Of a stretch of 64,000 nucleotides of DNA, positions 1 to 12,147 are shown one piece after another. Each line of letters opens with the position of its first letter. Position 1 is the first letter of the stretch. The stretch spans positions 62,001 to 126,000 of the forward strand of contig NZ_LGED01000232.1 of the NCBI RefSeq assembly GCF_001280085.1. The letters are read 5' to 3'. Source of the stretch: Saccharothrix sp. NRRL B-16348 (lineage in GTDB: Bacteria; Actinomycetota; Actinomycetes; Mycobacteriales; Pseudonocardiaceae). The notes beneath the pieces were generated by a model. The model was not told where the DNA came from. It ran no database searches and worked only from the letters and a program-made list of their open reading frames with translations. The translations under genes and the position numbers were made by a program.

Positions 1-105
1 ACCAGCATCGAGGTCTTCCGGTTCGAGCGCGGCCGGATCGCCGAGCGCTGGGTCCAGGCCGACACCGCGGGCCTGCTGCGCCAGCTCGGGGTGCCGCTGC
101 CGTGA
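1..105 (+). CDS. C-terminal end of a SnoaL-like / ester-cyclase family protein (partial)
   Basis: Open from the left edge to a TGA at 103-105, giving the last 34 residues. The visible tail (VFRFERGRIAERWVQADT, then LLRQLGVPLP) is typical of the final beta strand and C-terminal helix of SnoaL-like/NTF2-fold proteins, where 'G+I.E.W...D...ll.QLG' is the usual ending. Such proteins are small cyclases, isomerases or binding proteins of secondary metabolism. The next gene starts 23 bases downstream on the same strand, so it probably heads the ABM/SDR/VOC operon. With most of the protein missing, only the fold family can be suggested. Confidence 0.6.
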   Translation, partial: TSIEVFRFERGRIAERWVQADTAGLLRQLGVPLP

Positions 106-128
106 CCACGTCCGTGAAGGGGATCACC

Positions 129-419
129 ATGCCCACGTTCCTGCTGCACATCACCGTCAAGCCCGAGCACCAGCGCGAGGCCGTCGAAACGCTCACCGAG
201 ATCCAGCGCCTGTCCCTGTTGGACGACGGCTGCGTGGACTTCGTCTGGCTGCGCCACGAAGAGGACGGGAACAAGTTCACCCTCTTCGAGCGCTGGGAGA
301 GTCAGCAGCACCTCGACGACCACCTCGCCAAGATCATCCCGGTGTGGGAGGAGTTCGCGCCCTGCCTGGTGGGCGACCCCGTCTCCCAGAGCGTGCGCGC
401 GGTCACCGAGCTGGCCTGA
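129..419 (+). CDS. ABM-family (antibiotic biosynthesis monooxygenase) small protein
   Basis: A 96-residue protein matching the dimeric alpha+beta ABM fold: an N-terminal strand (PTFLLHITVKPEH), a Gly/Asp turn (LLDDGCVDFVWLRHEEDGNKFTLFERW) and the typical 'W.s...ld.Hl' segment near the C-terminus. ABM proteins include cofactor-free oxygenases, haem-degrading enzymes and quinol-handling proteins; which applies here cannot be read. An in-frame GTG lies at 102, but ATG 129 was chosen because GAAGGGG stands a few bases upstream and the family begins close to this point. It follows the SnoaL-like gene and precedes an SDR gene by 40 bp, consistent with one operon. Confidence 0.8.
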   Translation: MPTFLLHITVKPEHQREAVETLTEIQRLSLLDDGCVDFVWLRHEEDGNKFTLFERWESQQHLDDHLAKIIPVWEEFAPCLVGDPVSQSVRAVTELA

Positions 420-459
420 CCGGCGGCCCGGTCGCGAGTCGAACCGAAGGAGAACACCG

Positions 460-1263
460 TTGAAGGACCGCACTTTCCTGGTCACCGGCGCCACCGACGG
501 CCTGGGGCTCGACCTGGCCCGCAGGCTCGTCGCGACCGGTGCGACCGTGCTGATCCACGGCCGCGACGAGCAACGCCTCGCGAACGCGGCGCGTGACGTC
601 GGCGGGGACGTGCGGACCTACCTGGCGGACTTCGCCGACTTCGACCAGGTGCGCGGCATGGCCGCACGCCTCGCGGACGACGGCGTGCGGCTCGACGTGC
701 TGGTCAACAACGCCGGGATGGGCGCGGGACGCCGCGACGACCAGCGCCTGGAAGGCAAAGCGGGACACGAACTCAGGTTCACCGTGAACCACCTCGCCCC
801 GTTCCTCCTCACCAGGCTGCTGCTCCCGCTGCTGTCACCCGCCGCGCGGATCGTCACGGTCGCGTCGGCCGGGCAGTCCCCGATCGACTTCGACGACGTG
901 ATGCTGCACCGGGGTTACGAGCCGCTGCGCGCCTATCGGCAGAGCAAACTGGCCCAGATCGCGACCTGCTTCGAGCTGGCCGAGCGGCTCGACCCGGCGC
1001 AGGCCACCGTGAACAGCCTGCACCCGGCGTCACTGATGGGCACCAAGATGGTCCACGAGACCTTCGGCTACACCATGAGCACCGTGGCGGAGGGCGCCGA
1101 GGCGACGTTGCGCCTCGCGCTCTCCGATGACCTCGCCGGGATCACCGGGCGCTACTACGACGGCGTCCGCGAAGCCCGTGCCAACGCGCAGTGCTACGAC
1201 CCGTCCGCGCGACGGCGGCTGTGGCGGCTCAGCAGCGAGCTGGTCGGCCTGCCCGCGACCTGA
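460..1263 (+). CDS. SDR-family NAD(P)-dependent oxidoreductase
   Basis: A 267-residue short-chain dehydrogenase. The N-terminal TGATDGLGLDLA (about residues 8-19) is the TGxxxGxG dinucleotide motif, VLVNNAGMG the NNAG motif, and YRQSK (about 153-157) the YxxxK catalytic pair, with a preceding Ser in VASAGQS. Length and the 'SLHPASLMGTKM' segment suggest the retinol-dehydrogenase/WWOX-like branch rather than classical 250-residue SDRs. The start is TTG at 460, preceded by GAAGGAG at 8-base spacing; no better start is in frame. It sits between an ABM and a VOC gene in one operon, perhaps modifying a hydrophobic or aromatic metabolite. The substrate is unknown. Confidence 0.82.
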   Translation: MKDRTFLVTGATDGLGLDLARRLVATGATVLIHGRDEQRLANAARDVGGDVRTYLADFADFDQVRGMAARLADDGVRLDVLVNNAGMGAGRRDDQRLEGKAGHELRFTVNHLAPFLLTRLLLPLLSPAARIVTVASAGQSPIDFDDVMLHRGYEPLRAYRQSKLAQIATCFELAERLDPAQATVNSLHPASLMGTKMVHETFGYTMSTVAEGAEATLRLALSDDLAGITGRYYDGVREARANAQCYDPSARRRLWRLSSELVGLPAT

Positions 1264-1328
1264 CGCCACCCGGCCGGACGCCACGCGCAACCGGGTCGCC
1301 GACTGCCATTCACCGAAAGGCGATCCCC

Positions 1329-1742
1329 ATGAAGTGGTCCCATGTCGCGCTCAACTGCCGTGATCTGGCCGCGACCGAAGAATTCTACACGCGCTGGTTC
1401 GGGTTCAAGCGCGCCCGTTTCTTCGACCTCGGGGAGACGTCCATCGTCTTCCTGAAATCGGGTGAGGCGTACTTGGAGCTGTTCGGCGGCGCCGCGGTGG
1501 ACGCGGCCGGCGCGCCCACGCTGGTGGAGCGCGACGGCCCGGACCACGTCGGCACGGTCCGCCACCTGGCGTTCCAGGTCGACGACGTGGACGCCCTGCT
1601 CGCCCAGATGGGCGACGACGCGCAGGTCAACCTGGGTCCGGTCGACTTCGACGGCTTCATCCCGGGTTGGCGGAGCGTGTGGCTGACCGACCCCGACGGC
1701 GTTGTGGTCGAGGTGAGCCAGGGCTACCGCGACGACCTGTAG
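1329..1742 (+). CDS. VOC (glyoxalase/bleomycin resistance/dioxygenase) superfamily protein
   Basis: A 137-residue protein beginning MKWSHVALNCRDLAATEEFY, the standard opening of a VOC beta-alpha-beta-beta-beta unit with a metal-ligand-type His at residue 5. A second unit contains VRHLAFQVDDVDALLAQM and ends VWLTDPDGVVVEVSQGY, where the terminal Glu is in the usual metal-ligand position. Paired His and Glu suggest a metal-binding lyase, isomerase or resistance protein. ATG 1329 was chosen over upstream in-frame codons because GAAAGG precedes it and the fold starts immediately. It is the last gene of the left-edge operon and is followed at once by a strong terminator. Confidence 0.82.
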   Translation: MKWSHVALNCRDLAATEEFYTRWFGFKRARFFDLGETSIVFLKSGEAYLELFGGAAVDAAGAPTLVERDGPDHVGTVRHLAFQVDDVDALLAQMGDDAQVNLGPVDFDGFIPGWRSVWLTDPDGVVVEVSQGYRDDL

Positions 1743-1751
1743 GGCACCACC

Positions 1752-1800
1752 GCACGAGACCCGGCCTCGACCCCTGTCGAGTGCCGGGTCTCGTGCTTTT
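1752..1800 (+). terminator. Rho-independent terminator after the VOC gene
   Basis: A perfect 14-base inverted repeat (GCACGAGACCCGGC at 1752-1765 and its complement at 1783-1796), with a second smaller hairpin in the loop (CTCGAC/GTCGAG), followed directly by TTTT at 1797-1800. It closes the left-edge operon before the glg operon. Confidence 0.85.
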
Positions 1801-1925
1801 CCGGGCTACTACGTCGAATTTTCCGAGTGGTTCCGCAATGGTGGTTCCACGGGTAATCCCAAGTCATTCTCGGATGAGTGGGCGAAGTGTTCCGAGCCCA
1901 CGGAGAAATCCGAGAGGTGGATTCC

Positions 1926-5613
<3,688 letters not shown>

Positions 5614-5617
<4 letters not shown>

Positions 5618-6924
5618 CCGCTGCCATCACCGGACTACCCGGCTTGGACGACTGGCTGCCGCGGCAGCGCTGGTTCCCCGCCGAGGACGCGGGCGAGGTG
5701 ATCGTCGAACGGGTGGAGCCGTTCGCCGACGGGCCGGTGCGCGGCGTGATCGCCGTCGTCGGCACCGCGCACGGTCGCTTCCACGTGCCCGTCGGCATCC
5801 GCGCCGACCTGCCCCCGGGCCTGGCGGACGCGGTGATCGGGGTCGCGGCCGGCGAGGTGCACTACGACGCGCTCGCCGACCCGGAGCTGGTGACGCGCCT
5901 GTACGAGCTGGTCGCCCGGTCCGGCACGGCGGGCGCGGTGGCGTTCCGAGCCGAGCCCGGCGTCGACCTGCCCGAGCCCGCCGGAGACGTGCGGCCGATG
6001 GGCGTCGAGCAGTCCAACACCTCGCTGGTGATCGGCGGGCACAGCGTGCTCAAGGCGTTCCGGCGCGTGTGGCCGGGGGAGAACCCCGACCTCACGCTGC
6101 ACCGGGTGCTGCGCGACAGCCTGTACGTGCCGCGCCTGCTCGGCTCGATCACCCTGGACGGCACGGACACGCTGGGGCTGGTCGAGTCCTTCGTGGACGG
6201 TGGCGTCGAGGGCTGGGAGGCGGCCCGGGCCGACATGGGGCACGCGCTCACCGGCACGCCCCGCGAGCTGGACCTGGTCGGCGAGCTGGGCCGCCTCGGT
6301 GTCGCCGTCGCGGCCGTGCACGCGGACCTTGGCCGATCGCTCGGCACGGCGCCCGCGGACCACGAGGCGCTGGCCGACCGGTTCCTGACCCGCCTGGCCG
6401 AGACGCTTGAGGTCGCGCCGACGTTGCGGCCGTACGGCGCGGCGTTGCGGGTGGCGTTGGGCGACCGGGTGCGCGCCGCCGCGCCGGGTGAGGTGCAGCG
6501 CGTCCACGGGGACCTGCACCTGGGGCAGGTGCTGCGCAGCAACGGCCGCTGGCTGCTGCTGGACTTCGAGGGCGAGCCGTCCGCGCCGCCCGCCGAACGG
6601 GCCCGTCCCGACTCGCCGCTGCGCGACGTGGCCGGGATGCTGCGGTCGCTGGACTACGTGGCCGGGCACCACCGGCTGACCGCGACCTACTGGTCGGTGG
6701 AGGACGAGCGCCGCAGCCGGCACTGGGTGCACGACACGCAGCGCGCGTTCCTCGCCGGGTACGCCAGCGAGTCCGGCCTCGACCTGCGGGCCGCGTCCAC
6801 CGTGCTGCGGGCCTACCAGCTCGACAAGGCGCTGTACGAGGTGCGGTACGAGGCGGCGAACCGGCCGGGCTGGCTGCCGGTGCCGTTGCGGGCCGTGCGC
6901 GAGCTGGTCGGCGGGTCGTCGTGA
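5614..6924 (+). CDS. pep2: maltokinase (Mak/Pep2)
   Basis: 436-residue aminoglycoside-phosphotransferase-like kinase making alpha-maltose-1-phosphate from maltose and ATP, the donor for GlgE. Landmarks: an N-terminal cap beginning [11 protein letters not shown], the lobe segment [20 protein letters not shown] with the ATP-binding Lys, the catalytic loop [25 protein letters not shown] with HGDxH and the metal-binding DFEG, and the maltokinase-specific tail [15 protein letters not shown]. The start ATG 5614 overlaps the treS stop and the stop overlaps the GTG of glgB. The order glgE-treS-pep2-glgB places substrate supply, activation, elongation and branching in one transcript. Confidence 0.95.
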
Positions 6925-8690
6925 CCGCCGTCGTCACGCCCGCGCTGGCCGACCTGGACCGGCACCTGATCGCCGAGGGGCGGCACGAGCGGCTGTGGGA
7001 GGTGTTGGGCGCGCACGTCGTGGACGACGGCGTGCGGTTCGCCCTGTGGGCGCCCGGCGCCCGTGCGGTGCGGGTGACCGGCGAGTGGGGCTCGGCGGAA
7101 CTGGTGCGCGATCCGCTGGTCCCGGTGTGGCAGGCCGTGGCGCCGGGCGTGCGTGCGGGGGACCGTTACCGGTTCCGCATCCTCGGTGAGGACGGCGTGT
7201 GGCGGGACAAGGCCGATCCGCTGGCGTTCCGCACGTCGCCGCCGCCGGCCACCGAGTCGGTCGTGGCGCGGTCGCGGCACGTGTGGTCGGACGGCGCGTG
7301 GCGGCACCGGCCCGACCGGATCAGCGTGTACGAGGTGCACCTGGGGTCGTGGAGGGCCGGTCTGGGCTACCGGGAGGCGGCCGAACGGCTCGCCGACCAC
7401 GTGGCCGGGCTCGGGTTCACGCACGTGGAGCTGCTGCCGTTGGCCGAGCACCCGTACGGCGGCTCCTGGGGTTACCAGGTGACGTCGTACTACGCGCCGA
7501 CCGCGCGGTACGGCAGCCCGGACGACCTGCGGCACCTCGTGGACGTCCTGCACCGGCGCGGCATCGGGGTGATCCTGGACTGGGTGCCCGCGCACTTCCC
7601 CAAGGACGACTGGGCGTTGGGGCGCCTGACCGGCGTGCCGGTGTACGAGCACCCCGATCCGCGGCGGGGCGAGCACCCGGACTGGGGCACCTACGTGTTC
7701 GACTTCGGTCGGCCCGAGGTGCGCAACTTCCTGGTGGCCAACGCGTTGTACTGGCTCGAGGAGTTCCACGTGGACGGTCTGCGGGTGGACGCGGTGTCGT
7801 CCATGCTCTACCGCGACTACTCGCGCGGGCCGGGGGAGTGGGAGCCCAACGAGTTCGGCGGCAACGAGAGCCTGGAGGCGGTGGCGTTCCTGCGGGAGCT
7901 GACCGCCACCGTCGGCAGGCTGCACCCGGACGCGCTGGTGATCGCCGAGGAGTCCACCACCTGGCCGGGCGTCACGGCGCCGTCCGGCCTGGGTTTCGAC
8001 CGCAAGTGGAACCTCGGCTGGATGCACGACACGCTGCGGTACTTCCGCGACGGCGACTACGAGCGGCTGAAGCTGCCCGTGGAGTACGCGTGGAGCGAGC
8101 GCTACCTGCTGCCCCTGTCGCACGACGAGGTCGTGCACGGCAAGGGTGCGCTGATCGCCAAGACCGGCGGTGCGGCGGGGCTGCGGGTGCTGCTCGCGCA
8201 CATGTGGGCGCACCCCGGCGGCCAGGTGCTGTTCATGGGCGGTGAACTCGGTCAGCCGCACGAGTGGGCGGACCACCGCGAGCTGGCGTGGGAGCTGCTG
8301 GACGACCCCGTGCACGCGGGCGTGGCGCGGCTGGTGGCGGCGCTGAACCGGGTGCAGGCCGCGCACCCGGCGCTCTACCGGGACGACGACCGGCCGGACG
8401 GCTTCGAGTGGCTGGTGGACGACGACCCGGCACGTGCCGTGGTGGCGTACGCGCGGCGTGCCGCCGGTGCGGCCGACGTGGTGTGCGTGGCGAACTTCGG
8501 CGAGCCGCGGCCCGGTTTCCGGCTGCCGTTGCCGTCGTCGGGGGTGTGGAAGGTGCTGCTGCACACCGAGGCCGCGGAGTTCGGCGGCGTCGGCGCGCCC
8601 GAGGCGGTCGTGGCGGTGCCGGAGGACGGGCGCGCGGTGGCGGAGCTGGCGCTGCCCGCCCGTGCCGCGGTCTGGCTCACCCGAGTCTGA
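6921..8690 (+). CDS. glgB: 1,4-alpha-glucan branching enzyme GlgB (short form)
   Basis: 589-residue GH13_9 branching enzyme introducing alpha-1,6 branches into the GlgE product. An N-terminal CBM48 (about residues 20-110, VRFALWAPGARAVRVTGEWG) precedes the barrel: ELLPLAEHPYGGSWGYQ, DWVPAHFPKD, GLRVDAVSSMLYRDY with nucleophile Asp290, IAEESTTWP with acid Glu343, and LPLSHDEVVHGKG. Mycobacterial and Streptomyces GlgB are about 730 residues with an extra N-terminal (N1) beta-sandwich domain; here it is absent and the protein starts directly at the second. GTG 6921 overlaps the pep2 stop. A 22-bp hairpin ends the operon. Confidence 0.95.
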   Translation: MTAVVTPALADLDRHLIAEGRHERLWEVLGAHVVDDGVRFALWAPGARAVRVTGEWGSAELVRDPLVPVWQAVAPGVRAGDRYRFRILGEDGVWRDKADPLAFRTSPPPATESVVARSRHVWSDGAWRHRPDRISVYEVHLGSWRAGLGYREAAERLADHVAGLGFTHVELLPLAEHPYGGSWGYQVTSYYAPTARYGSPDDLRHLVDVLHRRGIGVILDWVPAHFPKDDWALGRLTGVPVYEHPDPRRGEHPDWGTYVFDFGRPEVRNFLVANALYWLEEFHVDGLRVDAVSSMLYRDYSRGPGEWEPNEFGGNESLEAVAFLRELTATVGRLHPDALVIAEESTTWPGVTAPSGLGFDRKWNLGWMHDTLRYFRDGDYERLKLPVEYAWSERYLLPLSHDEVVHGKGALIAKTGGAAGLRVLLAHMWAHPGGQVLFMGGELGQPHEWADHRELAWELLDDPVHAGVARLVAALNRVQAAHPALYRDDDRPDGFEWLVDDDPARAVVAYARRAAGAADVVCVANFGEPRPGFRLPLPSSGVWKVLLHTEAAEFGGVGAPEAVVAVPEDGRAVAELALPARAAVWLTRV

Positions 8691-8742
8691 GCACGCGAAA
8701 AGGCTCGTAGGACGTGCGGGTCCTACGAGCCTTTTCGCGTGC
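8691..8742. terminator. Bidirectional hairpin terminator between glgB and the MFS gene
   Basis: A perfect 22-base inverted repeat: arms 8691-8712 and 8721-8742, with an 8-base loop CGTGCGGG. The arms contain AAAAGG and CCTTTT, so a U-tract lies inside the transcript in either direction. It stands between two convergent genes and serves both. Confidence 0.88.
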
Positions 8743-8747
8743 CCGGC

Positions 8748-10193
8748 TCAGTTCACCCGGCGGCGGTCGGCGAGGGCGGCGAACAAACCCGCCGCGACGG
8801 CCAGCAGACCGCACAGGAGCAACGAGAACCGGTAGCCCGACAGCAGCGCCGCGACCGGCGCATCGGCCACGGACGTGCCCGCCGGCAGCTCACCGGCCGT
8901 GCGGCTGACCGCGATGGCGGCGAACAACGCGACACCGAGCGCGGACCCGAGCTGCTGGGACGTGTTGAACAGGCCACCGGCCAGCCCTTGCCGGTCGTCG
9001 GGCACGCCCGCCGTCGCGGAGATGATGATCATCACGACGGCGGTGATGTTGCCGAACCCGACCAGGGCCGTGCCGACGAGCACCGCGACCAGTCCCGCCG
9101 TGCCGGTGGGCAGCGCGGCCATCGCCAGCGACCCGACCGCCTGGGCGGCGACGCCGAGGACCATCGTGGCGCGCGAGCCGATCTTCGCCGAGATCCGGCC
9201 CGCCACGAACCCGGCGAGCATGGCGGTGAGACCGAGCACCGAGAACGTCAGCCCCGTGCGCAACGGCGTGTACCGCTCGACCACCTGGAGGTACAGCGTG
9301 ACGACGTAGGTCGAGCCGACGAACGCCCCGATCAGCGCCAGGTTCGTCACGTTGGCCACGACCAGCGCCCGCAGCTTGAAGATGCTCATCGGGACCAGCG
9401 GGTGCGGCGCCCTGTTCTCGATGAGCACGAACGCCACCAGCAGGACCGCGGACAGCCCGAACGCCGTCAACGTCGTCGCGCCCAGCCAGCCGTGCGTGTG
9501 CGCCACCGACAGCCCGTAGACGAGGCTGATCAACGCCACCGTGACCGTGAGCGCGCCCGGCAGGTCGAGCTTCGTGCGGTTGGCGGGCCGCGCGGCCTCG
9601 GTGATGAACAGCACCGCGGCGACACCGGTGATCACGCCGATGGGCACGTTGATGAAGAACACCCACCGCCAGTTCAACAGGTCGGTCAGCACACCGCCCG
9701 CGATGACACCGCACACGAACCCCAACGACAGCACCGCGCCCCACACCCCCAGTGCGCGGTTGCGCGCCGGCCCTTCGGGGAACGAGGTGGTCAACAACGC
9801 CAGGGCCGCCGGCGCCACGAACGCGGCGGCCAACCCCTGGACACCGCGCAGCACGACCAGCTGCACGGCGTCCTGCGCGAGACCGGCGAACAGCGAGGCG
9901 ACGCCGAACACCAGCAGCCCGACGATGAACAGCCGCCGTTGCCCATGGAGGTCGGCGACCCGGCCGCCGAGCAGCAGGCAGCCGCCGAACGTCAGGGCGT
10001 AGGCGCTGACCACCCACTGCAGGTCGTTGACGGAGAAGCCGAGATCGGTCTGGATCGTCGGCAGGGCGACGTTGGTGATGGAGAAGTCGAGGACGATCAT
10101 GAACTGCGCGGCGCACAACAACAGCAGGACGAGCCCACTCCGCGCCCCACCGGCGACCGGCCGCCCGGCCCGCGTTTCAGCTGTACTGGACAA
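8748..10193 (-). CDS. MFS drug transporter, DHA2 (14-TMS, EmrB/QacA) family
   Basis: 481 residues with about 14 hydrophobic segments. The first helix (LVLLLLCAAQFMIVLDFSITNVALPTI) holds the DHA2 motif D1 with its buried Asp, followed by LGFSVNDLQWVVSAYAL, LGGRVADLHGQRRLF (motif A) and RGVQGLAAAFVAPAALAL. Such proteins export drugs or metabolites by proton antiport across the cytoplasmic membrane. The start appears to be TTG at 10193 with AAGGGAG upstream; no ATG is suitably placed. It is transcribed convergently to glgB and divergently from a small membrane-protein gene. No TetR/MarR partner gene is adjacent. Substrate unknown. Confidence 0.88.
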   Translation of the reverse strand: MSSTAETRAGRPVAGGARSGLVLLLLCAAQFMIVLDFSITNVALPTIQTDLGFSVNDLQWVVSAYALTFGGCLLLGGRVADLHGQRRLFIVGLLVFGVASLFAGLAQDAVQLVVLRGVQGLAAAFVAPAALALLTTSFPEGPARNRALGVWGAVLSLGFVCGVIAGGVLTDLLNWRWVFFINVPIGVITGVAAVLFITEAARPANRTKLDLPGALTVTVALISLVYGLSVAHTHGWLGATTLTAFGLSAVLLVAFVLIENRAPHPLVPMSIFKLRALVVANVTNLALIGAFVGSTYVVTLYLQVVERYTPLRTGLTFSVLGLTAMLAGFVAGRISAKIGSRATMVLGVAAQAVGSLAMAALPTGTAGLVAVLVGTALVGFGNITAVVMIIISATAGVPDDRQGLAGGLFNTSQQLGSALGVALFAAIAVSRTAGELPAGTSVADAPVAALLSGYRFSLLLCGLLAVAAGLFAALADRRRVN

Positions 10194-10360
10194 CGTCGAA
10201 CTCCCTTGGACGGATGGGAAACTGATTGCGCTTCCACTGTCCTCAAGGGAGGGGAACCGATCCAGAGCTGCGCCGTTTCACCGGGAAAATGCGTGCGGCT
10301 ATGGGGAGTTAACGTATTGCGCGATTCCGGGAATTCCGCACGGCGACGTAGGCTGGCGCC

Positions 10361-10915
10361 ATGTCGCAGCCGTGGACCGTGAAGTCCGTGCCGGTCGCCG
10401 TGCTCCTGCTCGTCACGGGCTTCGTCCTGGACGCGGTCACGATCGTCCACACCTACGAGCACATGGTGGAGGTCTTCGCGCCGGCGAGCACGAAGGACGA
10501 CTCCATGAACGGCTCCGTGGCCGTCCTGTACACGTGGGGCGTGGGTGCGCTCTCGCTGCTCGTCATGGGTCTGAGCACGGTCCTGCTGTGCACGGCCGTC
10601 GTCGGCCTCCTGCGTGACCGGCCGTGGGGTCGGACCTTGGCCTTGGTCGTCTTCGTGCCGAACGCGCTGTTCACCGCGGTCGCCCTCCCCGCCTTCGGCT
10701 GGCGCGACCGCGCCGCGCTCGACCCGAACGACTTGAGCGCCTACTTCGACCCCGCCACCACGCCGCCGGTCGTGCGGTTCGCGGACGTCGCCGACGTGCC
10801 GTTCGGTTTCGCCGGCGCCGTGGGCGGCCTGCTCCTCCTCGTGGTGCCCGCGTCCCGCCGGTGGTACGAGCGGCGGCGCTCGGCGGAGGCACCGGAGCCG
10901 GTGTCGGCGAGGTAG
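10361..10915 (+). CDS. putative four-helix membrane protein of unknown function
   Basis: 184 residues with four hydrophobic stretches: VKSVPVAVLLLVTGFVLDAV (about 8-27), VLYTWGVGALSLLVMGLSTVLL, TLALVVFVPNALFTAVALPAF and FGFAGAVGGLLLLVVPA near the C-terminus. A hydrophilic segment rich in Asp/Pro (about 107-135, DRAALDPNDLSAYFDPATTPP) lies between helices 3 and 4, probably exposed. I do not recognise a named family. It is divergent from the MFS gene across 167 bp and followed by a GC-rich hairpin shared with the convergent xylanase gene. Codon use is like that of its neighbours. Confidence 0.65.
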   Translation: MSQPWTVKSVPVAVLLLVTGFVLDAVTIVHTYEHMVEVFAPASTKDDSMNGSVAVLYTWGVGALSLLVMGLSTVLLCTAVVGLLRDRPWGRTLALVVFVPNALFTAVALPAFGWRDRAALDPNDLSAYFDPATTPPVVRFADVADVPFGFAGAVGGLLLLVVPASRRWYERRRSAEAPEPVSAR

Positions 10916-10950
10916 GGCGGCGCGGCGGATCAAGGGGCGGGCAGCGCGGA

Positions 10951-10978
10951 GGCGCGGCGGCTCCGGGGCCGCCGCGCC
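10951..10978. terminator. GC-rich hairpin between convergent membrane-protein and xylanase genes
   Basis: Perfect 11-base arms GGCGCGGCGGC (10951-10961) and its complement (10968-10978) with a 6-base loop. It lies in the 83-bp gap between two converging genes; there is no T-tract, as often in high-GC actinobacteria. Confidence 0.6.
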
Positions 10979-10998
10979 ACAGGCCGCGGGAGGGTGGG

Positions 10999-11952
10999 TC
11001 AGCCGGCCGCGCAGGAGACGGAAGGCCAGGTCCAGTTGCCGTTCGCCTGTATCGTCACGCCCCAGTTGTTGCCGCTGCCGTTCGGCCTCGCGGTCAACGT
11101 CTGGGCGTTCGGGTAGCTCGCGCTGATGTTCCAGGTCGACAGGACCTTCGCGGGCGACGGGACGTTCATCGTCACGGTCCAGTTGGACGAGCCGCTGACC
11201 GACACGTTGAGGTTGTAGCGGTCGCTCCACCGGTCACCCGCGGACAGGGTGGCGGTGCAGCCGCCGGTGCCCGGGTTGCCCGGGTTGCCGCCCGACACGC
11301 CGTCGACGGTGATGTTGGAGCTGCCGCTGCTCTGGTAGCCCTCGGTCGCCATGATCATGTAGTAGTGGCTGCCCAGGTTCATCCCCTGGCGGGCCCACGC
11401 GTCGAAGTGGTTGCCGGACGTGATGGAACCGCCGGTCTTCTTCGACTGCCGCACGCTCCAGTACTGGTCGAAAGTCCGCGTGCCGTCGATGGACGGCGCA
11501 TTGGTCCGGGTGGTCTTGTAGATGTCGTAAGTGCCACCGTCGGTGGTGACCGTGCCCTTGTACGTGCCGGTGGGCCGGTAAGTGCCCCAGTTGTCCACGA
11601 TGTAGTACTCGACGAGCGGGTTGCGGGTCCAGCCGTAAAGCGTCAGGTAGGCGTTCCCGGACGGGTTGAAGCTGCCCGAGTAGTTCACCGTCCGCCGACC
11701 GCCGGTCGCCCATCCCTTGCCGGCCACGAAGTTGCCGGTGTTGCGCCACGACGTGCTGTAGTTGCCGCCGGACCCCAGCTCCATGGAGACCGTGCCCTGG
11801 CTGTCCGTCCAGAACGAGTAGAAGTACCCGTTGTTGGTGCCCTCTTGATTGGTGGTCACGGCCGCGTGCGCGTTCGACGTCACTATTGCCATGAGCAGGA
11901 AGGTGATCGCCGTCAACGGGAGCAATCTCCCGCCTCTGATCTTGCTGGACAT
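10999..11952 (-). CDS. secreted endo-1,4-beta-xylanase, GH11 with C-terminal CBM2
   Basis: 317 residues. Signal peptide about 1-30 (hydrophobic core [15 protein letters not shown], cleavage after SNAHA). GH11 jelly-roll about 35-215 with [10 protein letters not shown], nucleophile Glu115 in [10 protein letters not shown] and acid/base Glu204 in [13 protein letters not shown] short Gly/Pro/Asn linker follows, then a CBM2 (about 232-315) bounded by two Cys. It hydrolyses xylan outside the cell. ATG 11952 was chosen over a start 72 bases upstream because GAAAGGAAT precedes it and the signal peptide then has normal length. A GAAACTTTC palindrome 80 bp upstream suggests repression by a sugar-responsive regulator. 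Confidence 0.95.
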   Translation of the reverse strand: MSSKIRGGRLLPLTAITFLLMAIVTSNAHAAVTTNQEGTNNGYFYSFWTDSQGTVSMELGSGGNYSTSWRNTGNFVAGKGWATGGRRTVNYSGSFNPSGNAYLTLYGWTRNPLVEYYIVDNWGTYRPTGTYKGTVTTDGGTYDIYKTTRTNAPSIDGTRTFDQYWSVRQSKKTGGSITSGNHFDAWARQGMNLGSHYYMIMATEGYQSSGSSNITVDGVSGGNPGNPGTGGCTATLSAGDRWSDRYNLNVSVSGSSNWTVTMNVPSPAKVLSTWNISASYPNAQTLTARPNGSGNNWGVTIQANGNWTWPSVSCAAG

Positions 11953-12030
11953 CGGCGAAATTCCTTTCAGCAGCGCTGCTGATCGACGGCAACGAGCATC
12001 AAGTCGACGCCCGGAACCTGTCAACGGTTT

Positions 12031-12043
12031 GCGAAACTTTCCG
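12031..12043. promoter_or_regulatory. GAAACTTTC palindrome upstream of the GH11 xylanase gene
   Basis: GCGAAACTTTCCG, containing the 9-base palindrome GAAACTTTC at 12033-12041, lies 80 bp before the xylanase start codon. The same core occurs upstream of the DUF4956-VTC-CotH operon. Palindromes of CGAAAnTTTCG type are reported upstream of Streptomyces xylanase genes; the assignment as operator here is by resemblance. Confidence 0.55.
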
Positions 12044-12098
12044 GTCGAATCCGCCGAACGGATTCACGTGGTGAAACACGAAATCATTCGCTCACGGT

Positions 12099-12133
12099 CG
12101 CGTGCCCGACACCGGGGTGGTGTCGGGCACGCG
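12099..12133 (-). terminator. Terminator of the DUF4956-VTC-CotH operon
   Basis: A perfect 15-base stem (CGCGTGCCCGACACC at 12099-12113, complement at 12119-12133) with a 5-base loop, beginning 15 bases downstream of the CotH stop codon in its direction of transcription. It isolates the operon from the xylanase gene. Confidence 0.85.
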
Positions 12134-12147
12134 CGTCCGCCGAACCG

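Noticed and set aside
8739..10382. 547-codon plus-strand frame opposite the MFS transporter
   Set aside because: Translation is a low-complexity Arg/Gln/Asp/His string; the minus strand gives a complete 14-helix transporter.
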